From Microcella frigidaquae (GTDB lineage Bacteria > Actinomycetota > Actinomycetes > Actinomycetales > Microbacteriaceae): 64,000 bases of DNA. The notes under the pieces were generated by a model that saw nothing but the letters and a program-made list of their open reading frames with translations, was not told the DNA's origin and made no database searches. The translations under genes and the position numbers were made by a program. This document shows positions 1 through 8,976 of this stretch, one piece after another. Location of the stretch: positions 372,001 through 436,000 of the forward strand of contig NZ_JACHBS010000001.1 of assembly GCF_014200395.1 (NCBI RefSeq), given 5' to 3'. Position 1 is the first letter of the stretch. The number at the start of each line of letters is the position of its first letter.

Positions 1-184
1 TGCCGCGCAGATCCTTGACAGGCGCGCCGTCGAGCAGGAACTCCTCCGGCACGACGAGCACCCGGTCACGGCGCACGGCCAGGAGCTGCCGCTCCTCGAG
101 CAGTCGATGCACCCGTCCGGGGCTGAGGTTCAGGATCTCGACGAGATCGGGGACGGTCAACCAGCGAGCGGATTCGGAAGCCAC
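1..184 (-). CDS. Rv2175c-family DNA-binding protein, C-terminus cut by window edge
   Basis: About 61 N-terminal codons are visible; the gene leaves the window at base 1. The GTG start at 184-182 reads VASESARWLTVPDLVEILNL, and the following residues form a winged-helix-like DNA-binding fold (PDLVEILNLSPGRVHRLL). This matches the start of Rv2175c-type proteins, small DNA-binding proteins that in mycobacteria are substrates of the kinase PknL. The PknL-like kinase lies 1.7 kb away, divergently oriented, as in M. tuberculosis, but here a LysM gene sits between them. An upstream ATG at 198-200 hits a stop after four codons, which supports the GTG. The family assignment rests on resemblance plus context. 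Confidence 0.75.
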   Translation of the reverse strand, partial: MASESARWLTVPDLVEILNLSPGRVHRLLEERQLLAVRRDRVLVVPEEFLLDGAPVKDLRG

Positions 185-229
185 GTCACCAGAGTGCCAT
201 GCTCTGCCCCCCGTCGCCCGACGAGTCGA

Positions 230-242
230 ATGTTACGAACAT
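230..242. promoter_or_regulatory. Perfect inverted repeat in the divergent promoter region
   Basis: ATGTT-ACG-AACAT is a perfect 5+3+5 inverted repeat. It lies 46 bp upstream of the leftward Rv2175c-like gene and 112 bp upstream of the rightward LysM gene, in a locally AT-richer stretch. A dimeric regulator site is plausible; the protein that binds it is unknown. Confidence 0.35.
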
Positions 243-353
243 GTGAACGGAAACCACATCTTCCACTTCTCTTCACTTGCGTAGTACTGTGAAACAGTGG
301 CCGGGGGGCCATCGCGCCGCAGTGCGCCCACGGGGGCAGGGGAGGTTTCGCGC

Positions 354-1793
354 ATGAGCGATCCGAGGCATGCCGGGAGCACCGCGCCGTCCTGCGAGCC
401 GGGCACCGAGCCGGGCATCGAGCAGCACATCGACCCGCGCGCCCGAGCCGTGCTCGCCGGCCTCTCGCCGCGCACCGCCCCGAGCGCGCCGCCGAACCCG
501 GAGCGCGCTTCCCGACCCGCCCTGCCGGCGCGCTCGCCGCGGCTGCGGACCGCCGCCTTCTCCACCATGCCCATCGTGCTCACCGGGGCCATCGCGCTCG
601 GTGTCGGGGTCGCCACCCCCGCCGACGCGGCATCACCGCGCAAGCCGCACTCCCCCCGCCCGCAGCATGCGCCCGAGCCTGTGAACATGCGCTCGGTGGT
701 CAGCGGGCTCGGCGCGGCCATCATCCCTGGAGCCCTCGCGACCCGCACGGCCGCGGCCACGACTGCCCCCGCCGTCTACACGGTCGCCCCCGGCGACACG
801 GTCAGCTCCATCGCGCAGTCCTTCGGGCTGCCGACGGCCGCCGTGCTCGCGCTCAACGGCCTCTCCTGGTCGGCACCGATCTTCCCCGGCCAGGTCCTCC
901 GTCTGACGTCGGCCCCGGTGAAGGCGACCGGATTGCCGACGCCGACGACCGTGGGCGGGGTGTACACGATCGTGAAGGGCGACACCCTCTCGTCACTCGC
1001 CGCCCGGTTCGGGGTGACGACCCAGGCGATCCTCGACGCCAACGGCTTGACCTGGACGAGCATCGTCTACCCCGGCCAGTCGATCGTGGTGCCGGGGCGC
1101 GTGCCGGCACCGGCCCCCGCGCCCGCTCCGATCGTCGGCGCCGCTGCCGACGTGCCCGTCGAGACCTCATCCGCGCGCGTCGCCGCCTCAGCCCCGATCG
1201 CGGAGCAGGCCGCCGCGGGCGACGCGGGCGGCACCGAACTCGCCGCGGCGGTCGCCGACATGACCGTGGCCAAGCGCCCCGTGCTGCCCGCCGCGCCCCC
1301 TCCGGTGGCCGCTCCCCCCGTGGTGAACCGCCCGACCGTGCCGTCGACGCCGGGAACGCCGAGCACCCCGCGCCCCCCGAGCGGCGGCACCGTCACGCCG
1401 CTCACGGCCGAGATGCGCACGCACGCAGCGACGATCGTGCGGGTCGGCCGCGAGCTGGGCGTTCCCACCTACGGCATCGTGATCGCGCTCGCGACCGCCA
1501 TGCAGGAGTCGTCGCTGCGCAACCTCTCGTGGGGCGACCGCGACTCGGTGGGCCTCTTCCAGCAGCGCCCGAGCTCCGGCTGGGGAACCGCCGCGGACCT
1601 GCAGATCCCGAGCCACGCGGCCCGGCTGTTCTACGTCGGTCGTTCCGGCTACACCCGCGGCCTGCTCGACATCCCCGGCTGGCAGAGCATGACGCTCACG
1701 CGTGCGGCGCAGGCCGTGCAGATCTCGGCCTACCCCGACGCGTACGCCAAGTGGGAGACGAGCGCCTGGGCCTGGTACGACGAGCTCACCTGA
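354..1793 (+). CDS. Secreted or anchored LysM protein with lysozyme-like C-terminal domain
   Basis: The 479-residue protein probably binds and remodels peptidoglycan. It has a basic/proline-rich N-terminus, a hydrophobic export segment near residues 73-92 ending in ADA, two LysM domains (about 141-184 and 203-246), a Pro/Ala linker, and a C-terminal domain (about 350-479). That domain has a transglycosylase-like core: catalytic-type Glu in AMQESSLRN, then GLFQQRPSSGWGT. I chose the ATG at 354 because GGGGAGG lies about 8 nt upstream. A GTG at 297 is in frame but has no ribosome site. The cytoplasmic-looking extension of about 70 residues before the export segment is unusual for a simple signal peptide. 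The enzymatic role is inferred from the fold pattern. Confidence 0.8.
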   Translation: MSDPRHAGSTAPSCEPGTEPGIEQHIDPRARAVLAGLSPRTAPSAPPNPERASRPALPARSPRLRTAAFSTMPIVLTGAIALGVGVATPADAASPRKPHSPRPQHAPEPVNMRSVVSGLGAAIIPGALATRTAAATTAPAVYTVAPGDTVSSIAQSFGLPTAAVLALNGLSWSAPIFPGQVLRLTSAPVKATGLPTPTTVGGVYTIVKGDTLSSLAARFGVTTQAILDANGLTWTSIVYPGQSIVVPGRVPAPAPAPAPIVGAAADVPVETSSARVAASAPIAEQAAAGDAGGTELAAAVADMTVAKRPVLPAAPPPVAAPPVVNRPTVPSTPGTPSTPRPPSGGTVTPLTAEMRTHAATIVRVGRELGVPTYGIVIALATAMQESSLRNLSWGDRDSVGLFQQRPSSGWGTAADLQIPSHAARLFYVGRSGYTRGLLDIPGWQSMTLTRAAQAVQISAYPDAYAKWETSAWAWYDELT

Positions 1794-1843
1794 GTCGCAG
1801 TCGGCACCGCGCGTGGCTCCAGGGTCGACGCCGCCCCGCGACC

Positions 1844-1849
1844 TAGACT
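1844..1849 (+). promoter_or_regulatory. Leaderless -10 element of the pknL-like gene
   Basis: TAGACT ends 6 nt before the GTG start at 1856. This is the spacing seen at many starts in this window, so transcription probably begins at or next to the start codon. Confidence 0.5.
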
Positions 1850-1855
1850 GAGCGG

Positions 1856-3784
1856 GTGAGCAGCGCGACGACCGATCCCCTCATCGGCCGTCTCATCGAC
1901 GGTCGGTACCAGGTCCGCTCGCGCATCGCCCGCGGGGGGATGGCGACCGTCTACCTCGCCACCGATCAGAGGCTCGACCGCCTGGTCGCCGTGAAGATCA
2001 TGCACGGGCATCTGGCCGATGACAGCCAGTTCAAGGAGCGCTTCATCCAGGAGGCGCGCTCCGCGGCCCGGCTGGCGCATCCGAACGTCGTCAATGTCTT
2101 CGATCAGGGCCAGGATGCCGAATCGGCCTACCTCGTCATGGAGTACCTGCCGGGCATCACGCTGCGCGAACTGCTCCAGGAGTACGGGGCGCTCACCCCC
2201 GAGCAGACCATGGACATCGCCGAGGCCGTGCTCGCCGGTCTCGCCGCCGCCCACAAGGCGGGAATCGTGCATCGCGACCTCAAGCCCGAGAACGTGCTGC
2301 TGGCCGATGACGGCCGCATCAAGATCGGCGACTTCGGCCTCGCGCGGGCCGCCAGCGCGAACACGGCGACCGGCAAGGCGCTGCTCGGCACGATCGCCTA
2401 CCTCTCCCCCGAGCTCGTCACGCGCGGTGTGGCCGACACGCGCAGCGACATCTACGCGGTCGGCATCATGATGTTCGAGATGCTCACGGGTGAGCAGCCG
2501 TACAAGGGCGAGCAGCCCATGCAGATCGCCTACCAGCACGCGAACGATTCGGTGCCGGCCCCGAGCAGCTTGAACCCCCGTGTTCCCGCGGAGTGGGACG
2601 AGCTGGTGCTCTGGGCGACCGCGCGCGACCCGCAGGACCGCCCGGCCGACGCGCGGGCGCTGCTCGACCAGGTCACCGAGACCGGTCGCGCGCTGCAGAC
2701 CGCGCTGCCCGCCGCGGCGACGCAGCGCACGCTGCTCCTCACCAGCCCGATCACGGTGACCCCGGCGACCGACGAGACCCAGGTGCTGGGCACACGCGGG
2801 TCTTCCGGCACCGACAGCGGCCCGAGCGCGACCGCGGAGCTCGCGCGGCGCGGCCCCGCCAATCGTCGGCGGGGGTGGATCCTCTTCGCGGCGGTGCTGG
2901 CTCTGGCCGGTCTCGCCGCCGGCATCGGCTGGTGGTTCGGCGCCGGACCCGGCGCGCGGGTCACCATCGCCGACGTCCGAGGAGCCACGCCGGAGGCCGC
3001 CCGCCTCGTGCTCGAGGAGCAGGGCGCGACCGTCGACGAGCAGCTCGGCGAGGCCTACGATCTCGAGGTCGAGGCCGGGCGCATCGCGGCCACCGACCCG
3101 CCGGCCGGCGAGGTCGTGGACCGCGACACCGTGGTCACCCTCATCGTCTCGCTCGGCCCGGAGCCGACGACCGTTCCCGACGTAATCGGGCAGCCCGAGG
3201 CCGACGCCCGCGCCGCACTGGTCGGCGCCGGGTTCGAGCTCGGCGAGAGCATCCCCCAGTTCGATGCCGACGTGCCGGAGGGCTCAGTCATCGCCGTCGT
3301 GGATGTCGACGAGGCCGCGCTCGATGCGGGCGCCGACTCGTTCAAGGGCACTGAGGTGCGGCTGATCGTCTCGGTCGGCAGGATTCCCGAGGTGCGCGGG
3401 CTCACCGTGGAGGCGACGCAGGCCGCCCTCACCGCGAGGGGGCTGACCGGCATCGTCGGCGGCGAGTCGGCGTTCGACAACGAGGTGCCCCAGGGCGATG
3501 TGCTGCGCGTCGAGCGCACCGGCGACGGCCCCGTGCGCCCCGGCGCGACGCTCACCATCATCGTCTCGCGCGGGCCCGACCTGGTCGACGTGCCGAACGT
3601 CGTCGGACGTTCGATCGAGGAGGCGATCGCGATTCTCGAGCAGGCCGGCTTCGAGGTCGCGCTCGACACCAACGTGCCGCCGGGGCTGCGCGACTCGCCG
3701 CTCGCACCGGTGCAGGCCACCGACCCGGCCGCGGGCGAGCGCGTGCTGCGCAACTCCCGCGTCACGGTCATCGCGCAGTACTGA
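1856..3784 (+). CDS. pknL: PASTA-domain Ser/Thr protein kinase, PknL-like
   Basis: A 642-residue transmembrane receptor kinase. The N-terminal kinase domain has the glycine loop RGGMATVY, Lys47 in VAVK, catalytic HRDLKPEN (Asp141) and DFG at 159-161. A juxtamembrane region and one membrane helix (about 338-360, ILFAAVLALAGLAAGIG) follow, then about four extracellular PASTA repeats (about 365-642), which in this family sense muropeptides or lipid II. The divergent Rv2175c-like gene at the left edge and aroG downstream give the PknL neighbourhood of mycobacteria, hence the symbol. PknB is the main alternative, but pknB normally sits with pknA, rodA and pbpA near the origin. Expression looks leaderless. 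Confidence 0.9.
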   Translation: MSSATTDPLIGRLIDGRYQVRSRIARGGMATVYLATDQRLDRLVAVKIMHGHLADDSQFKERFIQEARSAARLAHPNVVNVFDQGQDAESAYLVMEYLPGITLRELLQEYGALTPEQTMDIAEAVLAGLAAAHKAGIVHRDLKPENVLLADDGRIKIGDFGLARAASANTATGKALLGTIAYLSPELVTRGVADTRSDIYAVGIMMFEMLTGEQPYKGEQPMQIAYQHANDSVPAPSSLNPRVPAEWDELVLWATARDPQDRPADARALLDQVTETGRALQTALPAAATQRTLLLTSPITVTPATDETQVLGTRGSSGTDSGPSATAELARRGPANRRRGWILFAAVLALAGLAAGIGWWFGAGPGARVTIADVRGATPEAARLVLEEQGATVDEQLGEAYDLEVEAGRIAATDPPAGEVVDRDTVVTLIVSLGPEPTTVPDVIGQPEADARAALVGAGFELGESIPQFDADVPEGSVIAVVDVDEAALDAGADSFKGTEVRLIVSVGRIPEVRGLTVEATQAALTARGLTGIVGGESAFDNEVPQGDVLRVERTGDGPVRPGATLTIIVSRGPDLVDVPNVVGRSIEEAIAILEQAGFEVALDTNVPPGLRDSPLAPVQATDPAAGERVLRNSRVTVIAQY

Positions 3785-3823
3785 GCGCCCGCCGCCCCAT
3801 GGCGACGGATGCGGGACCGCCGC

Positions 3824-5194
3824 TCAGCTGCGCCCGAGCTCCTCGGCCACGAGGAAGGCGAGCTCGAGCGACTGCATGTGGTTCAGACGCGGGTCGCAGA
3901 GCGACTCGTAGCGGGTCGCCAGCGTCTCCTCGTCGATCTGCTCCGAGCCGCCGAGGCACTCGGTGACGTCGTCGCCGGTGAGCTCGACGTGGATGCCGCC
4001 CGGGTGGGTGCCCGCCGCGCGGTGCGCCTCGAAGAAGCCCTTGACCTCATCGACGACGTCGTCGAAGCGACGCGTCTTGTAGCCGGTGGGCGTGGTGAGG
4101 CCGTTCCCGTGCATGGGGTCGGTGACCCACAGCGGGTTGGCGTCGAGACCCTTGACCGCCTCGAGGAGCGGCGGGAGGGCATCCCGGATCATGCCAGCGC
4201 CCATGCGCGTGATGAAGGTGAGGCGCCCGGGCTCGCGCTCGGGATCGAGCACGTCGATGAGGCGCTCCATGGTCTCGGGCGTCGTCGACGGGCCGAGCTT
4301 CACGCCGATGGGGTTGCGGATGCGCTTGAAGAAGTCGACATGCGCACCGTCAAGCTCGCGCGTGCGCTCCCCGATCCAGAGAAAGTGGGCGCTGGTGTTG
4401 TACGGGGTGCCTGTGCGCGAGTCGATGCGCGTCATCGGGCGTTCGTAGTCCATGAGGAGGCCCTCGTGGCTGGAGTAGAACTCGACGCGCTTCAGCTCGT
4501 CGAAGTCGGCGCCCGCGGCCTCCATGAACTTCACCGCGCGGTCGATCTCCTTCGCCAGGCCCTCGTAGCGCTGGTTGGCGGGGTTCGCGGCGAAGCCCTT
4601 GTTCCAGCTGTGCACCATGCGCAGGTCGGCGAAGCCACCCTGGGTGAACGCGCGGATGAGGTTCAGCGTCGAGGCGCTCGTGTGGTAGCCCTTCACGAGT
4701 CGCGCGGGGTCGGCCTGGCGCGACTCGGGCGTGAAGTCGTAGCCGTTGACGATGTCACCGCGGTAGGCGGGCAGGGTGACGTCGCCCCGGGTCTCGGTGT
4801 CGCTCGAGCGCGGCTTGGCGAACTGACCCGCCATGCGGCCCATCTTGATGACGGGCATGGAGGCCCCGTAGGTGAGCACGACCGCCATCTGGAGGATCGT
4901 CTTCACCCGGTTGCGGATCTGGTCGGCCGTGGCACCGGCGAAGGTCTCGGCGCAGTCGCCGCCCTGCAGCAGGAAGGCCTCGCCCCGGGCCGCGCGCGCC
5001 AGGCGGTCACGCAGCATGTCGACCTCGCCCGCGAAGACGAGCGGCGGCAGGGTGGCGAGCTCGGCGGAAGCGGCGGCCACGGCGGCCCGGTCGGGCCACT
5101 CGGGCTGCTGCTTGATCGGCAGCGTGCGCCAGTTGTCGAGCCCGGCGATGACGGCGGGGTCAGCATGCACGACAGGCTCGAAGGGGTCGACCAC
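3824..5194 (-). CDS. aroG: Class II 3-deoxy-7-phosphoheptulonate synthase (DAHP synthase)
   Basis: Catalyses the first step of the shikimate pathway: phosphoenolpyruvate plus erythrose 4-phosphate gives DAHP. At 456 residues it has the usual class II length and signatures: N-terminal DNWRTLPIKQQPEWPD, FLLQGGDCAETF with the metal-binding Cys, GRMAGQFAKPRS, WIGERTRELDGAHVDF and the C-terminal TECLGG. The GTG at 5194 follows GAGG by about 9 nt. The open frame continues upstream across the next gene, but that part is antisense noise. The gene is convergent with the kinase gene; only 39 bp separate the stops. Confidence 0.95.
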   Translation of the reverse strand: MVDPFEPVVHADPAVIAGLDNWRTLPIKQQPEWPDRAAVAAASAELATLPPLVFAGEVDMLRDRLARAARGEAFLLQGGDCAETFAGATADQIRNRVKTILQMAVVLTYGASMPVIKMGRMAGQFAKPRSSDTETRGDVTLPAYRGDIVNGYDFTPESRQADPARLVKGYHTSASTLNLIRAFTQGGFADLRMVHSWNKGFAANPANQRYEGLAKEIDRAVKFMEAAGADFDELKRVEFYSSHEGLLMDYERPMTRIDSRTGTPYNTSAHFLWIGERTRELDGAHVDFFKRIRNPIGVKLGPSTTPETMERLIDVLDPEREPGRLTFITRMGAGMIRDALPPLLEAVKGLDANPLWVTDPMHGNGLTTPTGYKTRRFDDVVDEVKGFFEAHRAAGTHPGGIHVELTGDDVTECLGGSEQIDEETLATRYESLCDPRLNHMQSLELAFLVAEELGRS

Positions 5195-5262
5195 GGGGGG
5201 ATTCCTCACAACTGGTGGTGGAAAAGGGCGGTGCGGGCGCGCGGACGGCCCGGTTTTCCAGC

Positions 5263-5952
5263 CTACCGGGCGTTGGCGGGGCGCTTGTCCTTCACCGTGG
5301 TCGCGTAGACGTCGCGGTACTCCTGACCGCTGAGGCGCCCGAGCTCGTACATGATCTCGTCGGTGATCGACCGCAGCACGAAGCGGTCGCCCTCCATGCC
5401 CTGGAAACGAGAGAAGTCGAGCGGCTCGCCGAAGATCACGCCGGGACGCACCACCTTCGGCATCTTCGACCCGATCGGCATGACCTTCTCGGTGTCGATC
5501 ATCGCGACCGGCACGACCGGCACCCCCGACTCGAGGATCATGCGGGCCACACCCGTCCGGCCGCGGTACATGACGCCGTCGGGGCTGCGGGTGCCCTCGG
5601 GGTAGATGCCGAGCGCGTAGCCCTCGGCGAGCACCTTCAGGCCCGTGTTGAGGGAGGCCTCGCTCGCCTTCCCGCCGGAGCGGTCGATCGGCAGCTGGCC
5701 GCTCGCCTCGAAGAACATGCGGATCAGCCAGCCCTTGATGCCGCGCCCGGTGAAGTAGTCGCTCTTCGCCAGGAACACGACGCGCCGGTCGAGCACGAGC
5801 GGCAGGAACACCGAGTCGGTGAACGAGAGGTGATTGCTGGCCAGGATGACCGCTCCCGAGCGCGGGACGTTCTCGATTCCGCGCACCCAGGGGCGGAACG
5901 CGGTGAGCAGGATCGGACCGATCACCAGGTTCTTCATCAGCCAGTAGAACAC
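5263..5952 (-). CDS. 1-acyl-sn-glycerol-3-phosphate acyltransferase (PlsC family)
   Basis: A 229-residue lipid acyltransferase expected to transfer an acyl chain to lysophosphatidate at the membrane face. It carries the family blocks NHLSFTDS (HX4D, residues about 40-46), FLAKSDYF, and YPEGTRSPDG. The N-terminus is moderately hydrophobic. GTG at 5952 is preceded by GGGAGCCAGGG; an in-frame ATG lies five codons in. It is the counterpart of the Rv2182c-type acyltransferase between aroG and fadD15 in mycobacteria. Same strand as glk upstream and aroG downstream, so the three may be cotranscribed. Confidence 0.88.
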   Translation of the reverse strand: MFYWLMKNLVIGPILLTAFRPWVRGIENVPRSGAVILASNHLSFTDSVFLPLVLDRRVVFLAKSDYFTGRGIKGWLIRMFFEASGQLPIDRSGGKASEASLNTGLKVLAEGYALGIYPEGTRSPDGVMYRGRTGVARMILESGVPVVPVAMIDTEKVMPIGSKMPKVVRPGVIFGEPLDFSRFQGMEGDRFVLRSITDEIMYELGRLSGQEYRDVYATTVKDKRPANAR

Positions 5953-6028
5953 CCCTGGCTCCCTTCCTCAACAGCGCGCATCAGCCTAACCCCTCGTGCG
6001 TGACGGCGGGGATGCGATCGCAAGACCG

Positions 6029-6982
6029 CTACCCGGAGACGCCGAGGGCATGGATGCGGGCCAGGTCGGCCGCGCCGACTACGCCGGCGTCGTTGACGAG
6101 CTCGGCCACGACGAAGCGGGGCTCCGGGTGATAGCCGCGCGCCGGAAGGTTGGCGAGGTACGCCTCGCGCACCGGGTCGATGAGCAGGTCGCCGGCGACC
6201 GAGACCCCCCCGCCGAAGACGAAGATCTCGGGGTCGAGCACCGCGCTGAGGCTCGCGCAGGCCTGGCCCAGCCAGGTGCCGAGCTGCCGCAGCGCGTGCA
6301 GGGCGCCGGCGTCCCCCTCACGCAGGAAGTCGGCCAGGATGTCGCCGGTGAGGCCGCCGGCGCGTTCGCGCGCCTGTGCCAGCTGCAGACCGATGCCGCC
6401 CGCATCGGCGATCTCGTTGGCCATGCGCAGCAGGGCGCGCCCCGAGCCGTACTGCTCGATGCAGCCGCGCGCGCCGCAGCCGCAGGGCAGCCCGTCGGGG
6501 ACCACCCGCAGGTGCCCGAGCTCGCCGGCGGTGCCGAAGCCCCCGCGCAGCAGGCGGTCGCCGACGACGATCGCACCGCCGACGCCCGTGCCGATCGTCA
6601 GCATCGTCATGTCGTGGGCCTCGCGCCCCGCCCCGAACCGGAACTCCGCCCATCCGGCAGCGTTCGCGTCGTTGTCGATCGTGATGTCGAGGTCCAGGCG
6701 CTCGCGCAGCCGGTCGCGGAACGGCTCGTTGCGCCAGTTGATGTTCGGCGCGTAGTACACCGTCGACTGCGCGGCGTCGATGAAGCCAGCGGCCGCGACG
6801 CCGGCGGCGATGACCTCCTGACCGTCGCGGAGCTCCTCGATCATCCGCACGACGAGGTCGGTGATGGCCGAAGGGTCGCCGGCCGGGGTCGGCTCGCGGC
6901 GCTCGGCGAGGATGGCGCCGTCGTCCGAGACCAGGGCTCCGGCGATCTTCGTACCGCCGATGTCGATTCCGATGGAGTGCAC
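6029..6982 (-). CDS. glk: ROK-family glucokinase
   Basis: A 317-residue cytoplasmic sugar kinase, probably ATP-dependent glucokinase. The N-terminal phosphate loop is IGIDIGGTKIAGAL. The glucose-binding/catalytic region has TIDNDANAAGWAE, and the ROK zinc motif is CGCGARGCIEQY around residues 169-180. The start is GTG at 6982; AGTCTA (TAGACT on the coding strand) lies 8 nt upstream, so the gene looks leaderless. It is divergent from fadD15. Polyphosphate glucokinase is less likely because the typical PpgK motifs are not evident. Confidence 0.9.
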   Translation of the reverse strand: MHSIGIDIGGTKIAGALVSDDGAILAERREPTPAGDPSAITDLVVRMIEELRDGQEVIAAGVAAAGFIDAAQSTVYYAPNINWRNEPFRDRLRERLDLDITIDNDANAAGWAEFRFGAGREAHDMTMLTIGTGVGGAIVVGDRLLRGGFGTAGELGHLRVVPDGLPCGCGARGCIEQYGSGRALLRMANEIADAGGIGLQLAQARERAGGLTGDILADFLREGDAGALHALRQLGTWLGQACASLSAVLDPEIFVFGGGVSVAGDLLIDPVREAYLANLPARGYHPEPRFVVAELVNDAGVVGAADLARIHALGVSG

Positions 6983-7081
6983 GAGTGTCGAGTCTAGTGA
7001 GGGCTTCTCGCCCGCGTCGGTCGACCGCGCACCGGGTTAGAGTGGGAGCGAACATCCGCCCCCGGTATCAAAGGAGTTGCC

Positions 7082-8905
7082 GTGAAAGAGTTCTTCGTCC
7101 CGGCTGTCGTGACGCCCGACCCGGAGGCGAACGCCACCGATCTGCTGATCGACCGGGTGCGGCTCACCCCCAACGAGCCGCTGTTCGCGCTCCCCACCGC
7201 CGACGGCGGCTGGTCGGACGTCAGCACGGCGGAGTTCCACCGGCAGGTGGTCGCGCTCGCCAAGGGCTTCATGGCCGCGGGCGTGAAGCCCGGCGAGAAG
7301 ATCGGCTTCATCTGCAAGACGCGGTACGAGTGGACCCTGGTCGACTTCGCCGCGTGGTTCGCCGGGGCCGCCCTCGTTCCGATCTACGAGACGAGCGCGC
7401 CGGCGCAGATTCAGTACATCCTCGAAGACTCCGAGGCCCACCACATGATCGTGGAGACCCCGGAGCACTTCGCGCGCTACGACGAGATCGCGAGCGAGGT
7501 GCCGAGCATCGGCCACGTGTGGCAGATGCACCTGGGCGACCTCGAGAAGCTCGCCTCGACGGGCACGGGCATCTCCGACGAGGAGCTCGAGGCCCGCCGT
7601 TCCGCGGCGAAGGGCAGCGACCTCGCCACCCTGATCTACACCTCCGGCTCGACCGGCACCCCCAAGGGCTGCATCCTGACCCACTCGAACTTCGTCGAGC
7701 TCGCCCGCAACGCGGCGGTCGCCATGAAGGAGGTCGTCGCGCCCGGCACCTCGACCCTGCTCTTCATCACCACCGCGCACGTGTTCGCGCGCTTCATCTC
7801 GATCCTCGGCGTGCACGCCGGCGTCAAGGTGGGCCACCAGGCCGACACCAAGCAGCTGCTGCCGGCGCTCGGCTCGTTCAAGCCGACGTTCCTCCTGGCC
7901 GTGCCGCGCGTGTTCGAGAAGGTCTACAACTCGGCCGAGCAGAAGGCCGAGGCGGGTGGCAAGGGCAAGATCTTCCGCGCCGCTGCCGACACCGCCGTCG
8001 CGTACTCGAAGGCCCTGGATGCGGGCACCGTGCCGCTCGGCCTGAAGCTGAAGTTCACCCTCTTCGACAAGCTGGTGTACTCGAAGCTCAAGACCGCCAT
8101 GGGCGGCCGCGTCGTCTACGCCGTCTCGGGGTCGGCCCCGCTCGGACTGCGCCTCGGCCACTTCTTCCGCGCCCTCGGCATCCGGATCCTCGAGGGCTAC
8201 GGTCTGACCGAGACGACCGCCCCGGCGACGGTGAACCTGGTGAGCCGCTTTAAGATCGGCACCACCGGCCCGGCCCTGCCGGGTGTGGGGGTGAAGATCG
8301 CCGAGGACGGCGAGATCCTCGTGCGCGGCATCAACGTCTTCGCGGGCTACTGGAAGAAGCCGGAGGCGACCGCGGAAGTCATGGAGGGCGAGTGGTTCCG
8401 CACCGGCGACATTGGCTCGCTCGATGACGAGGGCTACCTCACCATCACCGGCCGCAAGAAGGAAATCATCGTCACCGCCGGCGGCAAGAACGTCGCTCCG
8501 GCGGCGCTCGAGGACCCGATCCGCGCGAACCCGATCGTCGGCCAGGTCGTCGTCGTCGGCGACCAGAAGCCCTTCGTCTCGGCCCTGGTCACCCTCGACA
8601 CCGAGATGCTGCCGGTGTGGCTCAACAACAACGAGCTCGACCCGCAGATGTCGCTCCTGGAGGCTGCGCAGCACCCGAAGGTGCTCGCGGAGATCCAGCG
8701 CGCTATCGACGGGGCCAACAGCCGGGTGTCACGAGCCGAGTCGATCCGCAAGTTCACCGTGCTGGCCACCGAGTTCACCGAGTCGAGCGGACACCTGACG
8801 CCCAAGATGAGCATCAAGCGTCATGTCATCACCGCCGACTTCGCCGATGTGATCGAGGGCATGTACCGCGGCGCCCCCGAGACCCAGGGCATCTCGCTGC
8901 AGTAG
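7082..8905 (+). CDS. fadD15: Long-chain fatty-acid--CoA ligase (AMP-forming), FadD15-type
   Basis: A 607-residue adenylate-forming enzyme that activates fatty acids to acyl-CoA via acyl-AMP. Motifs in order: YTSGSTGTPKG (P-loop, about residue 186), GYGLTETT (about 372), TGDIGSLDDEGYLTITGR (about 438) and KKEIIVTAGGKNVAP with the hinge lysine. The length is that of the FadD15/ACSL branch. The GTG start is preceded by a strong AAAGGAG at 7 nt, so unlike its divergent neighbour it has a leader. A strong hairpin follows the stop. Confidence 0.93.
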   Translation: MKEFFVPAVVTPDPEANATDLLIDRVRLTPNEPLFALPTADGGWSDVSTAEFHRQVVALAKGFMAAGVKPGEKIGFICKTRYEWTLVDFAAWFAGAALVPIYETSAPAQIQYILEDSEAHHMIVETPEHFARYDEIASEVPSIGHVWQMHLGDLEKLASTGTGISDEELEARRSAAKGSDLATLIYTSGSTGTPKGCILTHSNFVELARNAAVAMKEVVAPGTSTLLFITTAHVFARFISILGVHAGVKVGHQADTKQLLPALGSFKPTFLLAVPRVFEKVYNSAEQKAEAGGKGKIFRAAADTAVAYSKALDAGTVPLGLKLKFTLFDKLVYSKLKTAMGGRVVYAVSGSAPLGLRLGHFFRALGIRILEGYGLTETTAPATVNLVSRFKIGTTGPALPGVGVKIAEDGEILVRGINVFAGYWKKPEATAEVMEGEWFRTGDIGSLDDEGYLTITGRKKEIIVTAGGKNVAPAALEDPIRANPIVGQVVVVGDQKPFVSALVTLDTEMLPVWLNNNELDPQMSLLEAAQHPKVLAEIQRAIDGANSRVSRAESIRKFTVLATEFTESSGHLTPKMSIKRHVITADFADVIEGMYRGAPETQGISLQ

Positions 8906-8911
8906 GGCACC

Positions 8912-8960
8912 CACGACGAGGGCCCCGTGACCGAGTATCGGTCGCGGGGCCCTCGTCGTG
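8912..8960. terminator. Long bidirectional hairpin terminator between fadD15 and def
   Basis: CACGACGAGGGCCCCG (8912-8927) pairs perfectly with CGGGGCCCTCGTCGTG (8945-8960): 16 bp. The loop contains a second stem, GACCGA/TCGGTC. It lies between convergent genes, 6 nt after the fadD15 stop and 16 nt from the def stop. There is no strong U-tract, as is common in high-GC actinobacteria. Confidence 0.85.
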
Positions 8961-8976
8961 TGCGGGGCTGTTGCGG

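Noticed and set aside
243..353. c-di-AMP (ydaO) riboswitch before the LysM gene
   Set aside because: Such switches precede actinobacterial cell-wall genes, but the 110-nt leader is too short and I see none of the conserved blocks.
297..353. GTG at 297 as start of the LysM protein
   Set aside because: No ribosome site, whereas ATG 354 has GGGGAGG at good spacing.
3778..3829. CTGAGCG/CGCTCAG inverted repeat between pknL and aroG as a terminator
   Set aside because: A 7-bp stem with a loop above 30 nt that arises largely from the two TGA stop contexts; too weak.
3824..5971. A 715-codon frame that would fuse an extension to DAHP synthase
   Set aside because: The upstream third is out of frame with the acyltransferase gene and low-complexity; the GTG at 5194 has a ribosome site and gives the normal class II length.
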